Assembly: GCA_036377595.1 (NCBI GenBank)
Contig: DASUYB010000108.1
Span: 166,404 to 230,403 of the forward strand
Direction: 5' to 3'
DNA: 64,000 nucleotides
Source: Longimicrobium sp.
GTDB taxonomy: Bacteria > Gemmatimonadota > Gemmatimonadetes > Longimicrobiales > Longimicrobiaceae
Each line of letters begins with the position of its first letter. Position 1 is the first letter of the stretch. Positions 58,797 to 64,000 of this stretch are shown piece by piece. The notes beneath the pieces were generated by a model. It saw only the letters and a program-made list of their open reading frames with translations. It was not told where the DNA came from and searched no databases. The position numbers were made by a program, and so were the translations under genes.

Positions 58797-60224
58797 ATGA
58801 GGACCACCGCCGCACGCCCGCGAGCCGCGGCCCCGGCCGACCCGCCGGCGCCGTCGCGCCCCGGCTGGCCGGCCGCGCCGGCGCCGGGAACCCGCATCAC
58901 CGAGGGATATGCGCGCATGGTGGCGCGCGAGGCGTACTTCTGGGCGTGGCCGCTGCTGGCCCTGTACAACCAGCGCCTCGCCTTCGCCCGGCTGCGCCGC
59001 CCCGGGCGCATCGGCGGGGTGATGCCCGCCGCGCCGCCCGGCCGGCTGGCGATGCTGGCCGACGTGCTCGACCCCGGCGAGCGCTGGCGGGCCTGCCCCG
59101 ACCAGGACGTGGTGCACGGGATGGGCGTGCTGGCGCTCGACGACACGCCGGTGGTGGTGCAGGTGCCGGACTTCGGCCGCCGCTTCTGGGTGTACGAGGC
59201 GGTCGACCTGCGCACCGACGGCTTCGCCGAGCTGGGCGCGATGTACGGCACGGCGCCGGGGTTCTACCTGCTGGCCGGTCCGGCCTGGCGCGGCGAGGCG
59301 CCGACGGGGATCCGCCGCGTCTTCCAGGCCACCACCAGCACCGGCGCGGTCGAGGCGCAGGTGTTCGTCGACGACACCGAGGACGACCGGGAGGCCGCCG
59401 GGTCGCTGCTCAGCGGCGTGGTGATGTACCCGCTGGCCGAGTACGACGGCAGCTGGAAGCGCCGCGACTGGCGCCGCGCGGCCACGCTCCCCGGCGACGT
59501 GGACGAGGTCCGCCGGGTGGACCCGGCGAAGTTCCTCGAGCGGCTGCCGCGGGTGCTGCGCGACGCGCCGCCGCTCCCCGGCGAGGAGGCGCACTACGCC
59601 GAGATGCTGGCCGTCCTCGCCGCCGCGGCCGGTGACGACGCGCTCGCGAGCGCGGTGCTACACGAGGTTCGCATGGCCGACTGCGACGTGGTGGGTCCGC
59701 TGGCCGAGTTCCGCAACTACGGCGTCCCGCTCCCCCACCACTGGACCACCACCGAGAACGGCGCGGCCTTCGGCGCCGACTACTTCACCCGCACGGCCGT
59801 GGGGAGATCGGAGCTCCCGCTCAACCGCCCCAACGAGGTGAAGTGCTTCTGCCAGGACCGCGACGCGCACGGCGTGCGCCTCAACTCACGCTCGCGCTAC
59901 GAGGTCACCTTCTTCAAGGGACGGCTTCCGCCCGTGCGGGGGCCGTGGTCGCTCGCCCTGTACGACGAGTGGCACTTTGCCCCGGCGAACGCCCTCGGCC
60001 GGCATTCCGTCGGCACCCGCAGCCACGATCTCCGCACGGCGGCGGACGGATCGGTCACCCTCTACCTGCAGCCCGACGAGCCCGACGATCCCGCGGACCG
60101 GGCGAACTGGCTCCCCTCGCCGCCGGGGCGCGACTTCTCCCTGGTGCTGCGCGCCTACTGGCCCGACGCCGCCATCCTCGACGGCAGGTGGACTCCGCCG
60201 CCGGTGGCCCGCGCGCCGGCGTGA
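58797..60224 (+). CDS. DUF1254/DUF1214 domain protein
   Basis: 475 residues. The N-terminal half is DUF1254-like (AREAYFWAWPLLALYNQRLA, then QDVVHGMGVLALDDTPVVVQ and FGRRFWVYEAVDLRTDGFAE). The C-terminal ~110 residues are DUF1214 (YEVTFFKGRLPPVRGPWSLALY, GTRSHDLRTAADGSVTLYLQ, then WLPSPPGRDFSLVLRAYWPD). Both domains occur together in a widespread family of unknown biochemistry. Unlike most members there is no obvious signal peptide. ATG after AGGAGGAGATCTGGAG. It follows the formylglycine enzyme by 187 bases on the same strand, perhaps in the same transcript. Confidence 0.85.
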   Translation: MRTTAARPRAAAPADPPAPSRPGWPAAPAPGTRITEGYARMVAREAYFWAWPLLALYNQRLAFARLRRPGRIGGVMPAAPPGRLAMLADVLDPGERWRACPDQDVVHGMGVLALDDTPVVVQVPDFGRRFWVYEAVDLRTDGFAELGAMYGTAPGFYLLAGPAWRGEAPTGIRRVFQATTSTGAVEAQVFVDDTEDDREAAGSLLSGVVMYPLAEYDGSWKRRDWRRAATLPGDVDEVRRVDPAKFLERLPRVLRDAPPLPGEEAHYAEMLAVLAAAAGDDALASAVLHEVRMADCDVVGPLAEFRNYGVPLPHHWTTTENGAAFGADYFTRTAVGRSELPLNRPNEVKCFCQDRDAHGVRLNSRSRYEVTFFKGRLPPVRGPWSLALYDEWHFAPANALGRHSVGTRSHDLRTAADGSVTLYLQPDEPDDPADRANWLPSPPGRDFSLVLRAYWPDAAILDGRWTPPPVARAPA

Positions 60225-60244
60225 CCCGCCGCGCATCCCCGCCC

Positions 60245-60276
60245 ACGGGCCGCTTCCGGCGACGGGAGCGGCCCGT
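60245..60276 (+). terminator. Hairpin after the DUF1254 gene
   Basis: Perfect 10-bp stem ACGGGCCGCT/AGCGGCCCGT with a 12-base loop, 20 bases after the stop. No T-run follows, so efficiency is uncertain. Confidence 0.5.
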
Positions 60277-60350
60277 CCGCGTTCCGGCCTGATCTCCTCC
60301 CCTCGTCCCCTCTCCCGGACCCCGTCCCCAACTCGTTCTCCCGGTCGCTG

Positions 60351-60365
60351 GCAAACCCGTGCAAG
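60351..60365 (+). promoter_or_regulatory. 15-bp motif upstream of tonB
   Basis: GCAAACCCGTGCAAG is a perfect match in gene orientation, 161 bases before the start, with TATGCT 21 bases after it. Confidence 0.7.
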
Positions 60366-60525
60366 ACCGCCGCGGCCTCTCCGGAATATGCTCAAGTCGA
60401 AGCGGCACAACGAGCTACGCGCTCTGGTGCGCCGCCGCGGCATGAACAGATGTGGTGTGCGATCCGCCCCTCCGCGGCACCCGCGGCGGCGCGGGACGGG
60501 TCGCGGCAGCCGCCCGGAGGGAGCG

Positions 60526-61299
60526 ATGTTCGAGAAGGCCGTCAGGCGGCGGGCGGATCGGCGGATCGGCCTCGGGCCCCGCGAGATCGCGGCTTCCGTA
60601 GGTGCGCACGTGCTGGTGGCCGCCGCGATCGTCGCCACGCCGCCCGGGCAGCCCACCCCGGTCTCGACCGAGACGGCTACCATCCTCCTGCTCTACTCGC
60701 CGCCGCCGCCGCCGGCGCCCGCCCTGCCACGCCAGGTGCGCGCGCCCGCCCGCACCCGCACGCTGCAGCCCGGGCTGCTCCGCGCCGCGGCGCCTACGCC
60801 CGAGCCGCAGCGCCCGCGCGACGCGGTGGAGCCGCTCCTTCGCGCGCCGGTGGTTGCGGTGCTGCACCCGGGCGACCCGCCGGCGCTGGACCTGGCGCGC
60901 CTGCGCGGCCTGGGCGAGGCGGGCGCCGTTCCCGACAGCGGCGCCAGCCGGGCGGGCGCCGCCGGGAGCGCCGGGACGCCGGTGGTCGACGCCGGGGTCC
61001 TGGCCGAGCCCCCACAGATGGTGAACCGCCACGAGATCGCCCAGGTGCTCGGGCGGCTGTATCCCTTCCGCTTCCGCGTGCGGGGGACGGAGGGCGAGGT
61101 GGTGATGATGTTCATCATCGGGCTCGACGGCCGCGCGGAGATGGACAGCGTGCAGATCCTCTCGGCCACCGACCCCGGCTTCGTGGAGCCCACACTCAAG
61201 GGGCTGGCGCGGATGCGCTTCCGCCCCGCCGCGCTGAACGGCGTTCCCGTCCGGGTGCGCGCCACGCTTCCCGTCACCTGGATCCTCGGTGGATCCTGA
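60526..61299 (+). CDS. Energy transducer TonB
   Basis: 257 residues. An N-terminal cytosolic Arg-rich stretch, one membrane helix (REIAASVGAHVLVAAAIVAT), a periplasmic Pro-rich rod (SPPPPPAPALP) and a C-terminal TonB domain (GEVVMMFIIGLDGRAEMDSV, then FVEPTLKGLARMRFRPAALN and VRATLPVTW). The C-terminal domain contacts the TonB boxes of outer-membrane receptors and, with ExbBD, drives their transport. No exbB/exbD or receptor is adjacent. ATG after GGAGGGAGCG. Ends in WILGGS. Confidence 0.9.
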   Translation: MFEKAVRRRADRRIGLGPREIAASVGAHVLVAAAIVATPPGQPTPVSTETATILLLYSPPPPPAPALPRQVRAPARTRTLQPGLLRAAAPTPEPQRPRDAVEPLLRAPVVAVLHPGDPPALDLARLRGLGEAGAVPDSGASRAGAAGSAGTPVVDAGVLAEPPQMVNRHEIAQVLGRLYPFRFRVRGTEGEVVMMFIIGLDGRAEMDSVQILSATDPGFVEPTLKGLARMRFRPAALNGVPVRVRATLPVTWILGGS

Positions 61300-61328
61300 C
61301 GTTCAATTTGGGGAGAGGAAGTTCCTGA

Positions 61329-61363
61329 GTGCCCAGTGCCCAGTGCCCAGTGCCCAGTGCCCA
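61329..61363 (+). repeat. Heptanucleotide tandem repeat
   Basis: Five copies of GTGCCCA, followed by an imperfect sixth (GTGCACT) and CAGCACTC, starting 30 bases after the tonB stop. It may form a slipped or palindromic structure; possibly a variable-number locus. Confidence 0.7.
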
Positions 61364-61463
61364 GTGCACTCAGCACTCAATGAAGGTGGGTCGACCGTCG
61401 CCCGCCTTCGGGCGATGCGGGGGGATGGGGATGGAGACGGGTGGGAGGAGGAGGGCCGCCGAA

Positions 61464-62036
61464 TCACCCCGGCGGCAGCGGCGCCGGGGCCAGCCCCGCG
61501 AACGCGGTGTGCGGAACCGGAAGGGTGCCGCGCAGCACCGCGGCGCCGGGCGCGCCCGAGAACACCAGCGCGGGCTCGCCGGCCATCGCGAACACCGTCT
61601 CGCCGGGGAGGTCCTCTACCGCCAGCTTCACGGCCTCGTCGAGCACCACGCCTGCCACCTCCGCGGCGCCGCTGGGCCCCACGAGCGCCACCAGCGCCGA
61701 GGTGGCCGGCGTGAGCAGGGCAGCCACGTCGCGCAGCTGGCCCTTCAGGGTGCGCGTGGCCCGCGCCGGCAGCGCGTCGTGCGGAACGGCCTCGAGCGCC
61801 GCGGCGCCTCCCATCAGCCCCAGCACCACGCCGGTCACCGACCACACCGCGAAGCCGCCGTCGCCGGCCCGTTCAGCCGCGGCCTGCACCAGCAGCGCGC
61901 CGTCGGGGCCCCGGGTGATGGCGGCCGCGTCGAGAATCCCCCGCGGCAGGTGGGCGCGCGCGCGGAGCACCGCGTCCAGCGCGCGCGAGGCGCCGGTACG
62001 GTCGCGGAAGGCGGCGGCAATCAGCTGCACGAACAT
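61464..62036 (-). CDS. DUF1269-like Gly/Ala-rich protein
   Basis: 190 residues from MFVQLIAAAFRD. The plan parallels DUF1269 proteins: a short beta-alpha start with RTGASRALDAVLRARAHLPR, a strand set (DAAAITRGPDGALLVQ), a central Gly-rich hydrophobic stretch (TGVVLGLMGGAAAL) and a C-terminal domain with LKGQLRDVAALLTPATSALV. The similarity is one of pattern only. A perfect 15-bp motif lies 103 bases upstream, the typical spacing here. No neighbours in the same direction. Confidence 0.6.
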   Translation of the reverse strand: MFVQLIAAAFRDRTGASRALDAVLRARAHLPRGILDAAAITRGPDGALLVQAAAERAGDGGFAVWSVTGVVLGLMGGAAALEAVPHDALPARATRTLKGQLRDVAALLTPATSALVALVGPSGAAEVAGVVLDEAVKLAVEDLPGETVFAMAGEPALVFSGAPGAAVLRGTLPVPHTAFAGLAPAPLPPG

Positions 62037-62138
62037 GTCTGACACGGTGAGCACCTTCTCCGGCACGGTCCCCGCTTTGCGGCTGCGGACGGAAGATCGG
62101 GCAGCCACTCTCAGTGTTGCTCGCCGCCACCGTCGGGT

Positions 62139-62153
62139 CTTGTATGAAGTTGC
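62139..62153 (-). promoter_or_regulatory. 15-bp motif upstream of the DUF1269-like gene
   Basis: CTTGTATGAAGTTGC matches all ten fixed positions, 103 bases before the start. Confidence 0.7.
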
Positions 62154-62211
62154 AGGGCCACGCTGCGGACTGGCGCCGCGGCGCGGAGAACGGGAGGGGT
62201 GGGAAAAGGAG

Positions 62212-62313
62212 GTGCGAACGCTCCGGGAGGGCCTCTATGACCGCGCGCTCGGCGCCGCGTACCTGCAGGGCCTGTGGGAGGCGCTGGCGCGCGGCGAGGT
62301 GGACCACGCCTGA
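62212..62313 (+). other. Short coding-like segment with a duplicated peptide
   Basis: A GTG-initiated 33-codon reading encodes [20 protein letters not shown] and a short tail. The same peptide core is encoded at 63658-63723 ([20 protein letters not shown] then stop). The bases also match closely, but synonymous differences appear (CTC/CTG, TAT/TAC, GCG/GCC), so the peptide is conserved. It is either a tiny gene or the C-terminal tail of a vanished one. Confidence 0.4.
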
Positions 62314-62329
62314 GGGCGCGACGTCGCGA

Positions 62330-63475
62330 TCACTCCGGCAGCGCCGCGCGGATCCGCCGGAACACACGGACGGCGAGCCGTCCGGCATCGGCCTGGCCGC
62401 CCGCCGCGCTGCGCAGCACGATCACGCCGAAGCCGCGGCGGGTGTCGTACATCACCTGCGCCGTGTAGCCCGCCAGGTTCCCCGAGTGCCCCGCCGCCGT
62501 CACGTCACCCCAGCGGTACGCCTGGAACCCGAGGCCGTAGCCGTAGTCCAGGCTCGCCGCCGCGGCCACCGGCACCGTTTCGCGGGCGGCCAGCGTCTCG
62601 GGGCGGAGGATTCCCGCCGGGCCGAAGCCGAGCTCGAACGCCACCAGCTTCGCCACGTCTCCCACCGTGGAGTAGAGCCCGCCGCTGGCAACGCCGAAGC
62701 CGAGCCCGGTGCGGTGGTCCTCGGCGGCGTCGGCGTAGTTGAGGGTGTCGGGGAGGAGCTCGTCCCAGTCCACGCCGGTGGCCAGCCGTCCGGCCAAGGC
62801 GGGGGTCAACTCGAAGCCCGAGCCGCTCATCCCCAGCGGGCGCAGGAGGTGGCGTTCCACCCAGGGCACGTAGCGCTCGCCCGACGCGCGCGCCAGGGCC
62901 GCGGCCAGGATGGCGTAGCCGATGTTCGAGTAGCGGTAGCGCGTGCCCGGGGGCGCCGCGTAGCTCGTCGCCGGGAGCGCGGCCGCGAGCGACCGTTCCC
63001 ACTCCGCGGGCAGGCCCCGCTGCGAACGGCGCCCGTCGTCCGGGTCGCGCGCGAGCCCCGAGGTCATGGTGGCGAGCTGCACCAGGGTGGGCGGCGCGCT
63101 CCCCGGCGGCCTCCCGCGCACCCGGCGGATCTCCGGGAGCCAGCGCTCGGCGGGGTCGGAAAGCTGCAGCCGTCCCGCCTCGGCCAGCTGCAGCAGCATG
63201 ATGGCCGTGAGCTGCTTGGTGAGGGAGGCGACGCGGTAGACCGTCGCCGGCGTGGCCGGCCGGGTGCGCGCCCGGTCCTCGAACCCGTAGCTGGCGGTCC
63301 AGACGAGCGCCGGGCCCGAGACGATGCCGACGCTGATGCTGCCCAGGCTGTCCTTCGCGAACTCCGCCGCCGCGATGGAGTCCGCCGCGCGGAAGATCTC
63401 CGGGCCGAGCACCGGGGGACGGACGGTATCCAGCAGGATCGCAGCGGGGATGGCTAGGAGGGCGAGCGGCGGCAT
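62330..63475 (-). CDS. Serine hydrolase, class C beta-lactamase-like
   Basis: 381 residues. A weak N-terminal signal (PPLALLAIPAAILLDTV) leads to a beta-lactamase/transpeptidase-fold serine hydrolase. The nucleophile is in VYRVASLTKQLTA (SxxK, near residue 85), the second motif YSN is in RYRYSNIGYAILA, and the third is HSG in AAGHSGNLAGY. These proteins include esterases, D-amino-peptidases and penicillin-binding-type enzymes. Beta-lactam hydrolysis is not implied. Single gene, ATG after GGAGAGTCC. Confidence 0.87.
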   Translation of the reverse strand: MPPLALLAIPAAILLDTVRPPVLGPEIFRAADSIAAAEFAKDSLGSISVGIVSGPALVWTASYGFEDRARTRPATPATVYRVASLTKQLTAIMLLQLAEAGRLQLSDPAERWLPEIRRVRGRPPGSAPPTLVQLATMTSGLARDPDDGRRSQRGLPAEWERSLAAALPATSYAAPPGTRYRYSNIGYAILAAALARASGERYVPWVERHLLRPLGMSGSGFELTPALAGRLATGVDWDELLPDTLNYADAAEDHRTGLGFGVASGGLYSTVGDVAKLVAFELGFGPAGILRPETLAARETVPVAAAASLDYGYGLGFQAYRWGDVTAAGHSGNLAGYTAQVMYDTRRGFGVIVLRSAAGGQADAGRLAVRVFRRIRAALPE

Positions 63476-63657
63476 GGACTCTCCGGGTGGTGGGTGACGG
63501 TCTCGCGCGCTGCTTGGATGCACCGGATCCGCGCCGCGTTTAAGGCCCGGCGCCGAGGCCGGCGCACTGGACAGCCTGCGCTCACACATTCCTAATATCA
63601 CCTGATTAGTCTAGGAGCCGGCGTTCCCGCGACGGGCTTGCAGGTCGCCCCGGCTTC

Positions 63658-63723
63658 GGCCTGTACGACCGCGCCCTCGGCGCCGCGTACCTGCAGGGGC
63701 TGTGGGAGGCGGTGACCGGATGA
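63658..63723 (+). other. Second copy of the duplicated C-terminal peptide
   Basis: In-frame partner of 62212-62313, ending in a TGA at 63721. Upstream it continues with [10 protein letters not shown] in the same frame. No start codon with a ribosome-binding site is visible, so it is probably a gene remnant. The bases that follow (63724-63870) hold a short dispersed-type repeat with GAAGGATCTGTGGCCC and no gene. Confidence 0.4.
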
Positions 63724-63881
63724 CCCCTGCGGGGCCCCACGAGACGTCATCCTGAGGGCGGACAGACCGCAACCTCGGCCACGCCGATACCGTGCAGCCC
63801 GAAGGATCTGTGGCCCTGCGCCGGCACCGAAGGCCGCTTTCGGCGCGGGCGCCGCCCACAGATCGGTAGTGACTCTACTCA

Positions 63882-64000
63882 TCAGTGATGAATTCTCCGA
63901 GTCAGGAATTCCTCCCAGGTCCAGACGTGGCCGCTCAGCCCGATGGCCATTGCGGGGGTTCGCTTGCGGTAGCGGTGCCCCTTCGGCAGGTCGGATGCCT
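63882..64000 (-). CDS. Transposase C-terminus (partial at window edge)
   Basis: The last 39 codons of a minus-strand reading enter from the right edge: PKGHRYRKRTPAMAIGLSGH, then VWTWEEFLTRRIHH and TGA. The RTPAMAxGLxxHVWxWxEFL ending is characteristic of the C-termini of DDE-type insertion-sequence transposases with a PHRxLxxRTPA region. The element and its ends lie outside the window, so intactness cannot be judged. Confidence 0.6.
   Translation of the reverse strand, partial: ASDLPKGHRYRKRTPAMAIGLSGHVWTWEEFLTRRIHH

Noticed and set aside
24958..62153. Interpreting the 15-bp motif as sigma-54 (-24/-12) promoters
   Set aside because: The spacing between the conserved blocks is one base short of TGGCACG-N4-TTGC, the GG-10-GC arrangement is absent, and the motif points the other way relative to the genes.

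Overview
The window is a GC-rich (roughly 70 %) chromosomal segment of a diderm bacterium. The outer-membrane proteins (Omp85-like barrel, DUF5916 barrel, DcaP and phosphate-selective-type porins, TonB), the orphan RiPP precursor with an LKLEDIQV-type leader, and the many short interspersed palindromic repeats fit a soil member of Gemmatimonadota, Longimicrobium-like. That placement is inference from protein types, not from a marker gene.

Layout. 0-10.6 kb: a secreted propeller lipoprotein, a frameshifted small gene, an AT-richer DUF4209 protein with an RNxxxHG (HEPN-type) motif, an SDR reductase, a lipoprotein, NAD-type isocitrate dehydrogenase with two small membrane proteins, a Cys-rich RiPP precursor with its own promoter, glutaryl-CoA dehydrogenase and a PepSY membrane protein. 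10.8-11.1 kb: tRNA-Lys(CTT) and tRNA-Arg(ACG). 11.1-23.1 kb: a 12-kb stretch between tRNA-Arg and a second copy of its 3' half. It carries a chromate operon (propeller lipoprotein, chrB, ornithine-cyclodeaminase-like, chrA), a DUF1259 remnant, a GMC oxidoreductase, a DUF5916 barrel and an ECF sigma factor.

23.3-31.5 kb: RGG-rich secreted protein plus DUF2092, a polytopic membrane protein, an aquaporin-family channel, an Ig-like lipoprotein and a surface-antigen barrel. 31.65-35.33 kb: a 3.7-kb cassette bounded by inverted and direct repeats, holding a porin and an L-serine dehydratase with a Tat lipoprotein signal. 35.4-40.3 kb: amidohydrolase, porin, exported glutaminase and DcaP porin, also on the minus strand. 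Together these suggest amino-acid deamination outside the cytoplasm with matching outer-membrane entry routes. 40.9-47.3 kb: small secreted and regulatory genes (DUF3011, BASS-type transporter, LURP-one-like, zinc ribbon, AraC regulator, NarL-type response regulator). 47.5-57 kb: three sensor histidine kinases in a row and two HdeD-type membrane proteins. 57.5-63.5 kb: formylglycine-generating enzyme homologue, DUF1254/1214 protein, TonB, a DUF1269-like protein and a serine hydrolase. A transposase C-terminus runs off the right edge.

The most unexpected signal is not a gene. A 15-bp motif, CTTG-N-A-N-G-NNN-TTGC, recurs about 14 times from 25 to 62 kb. It is almost always in the same orientation relative to the downstream start codon and usually 65-185 bp upstream of it. 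It looks like the binding site or promoter element of an undescribed regulon covering many of the envelope, sensory and stress genes here.
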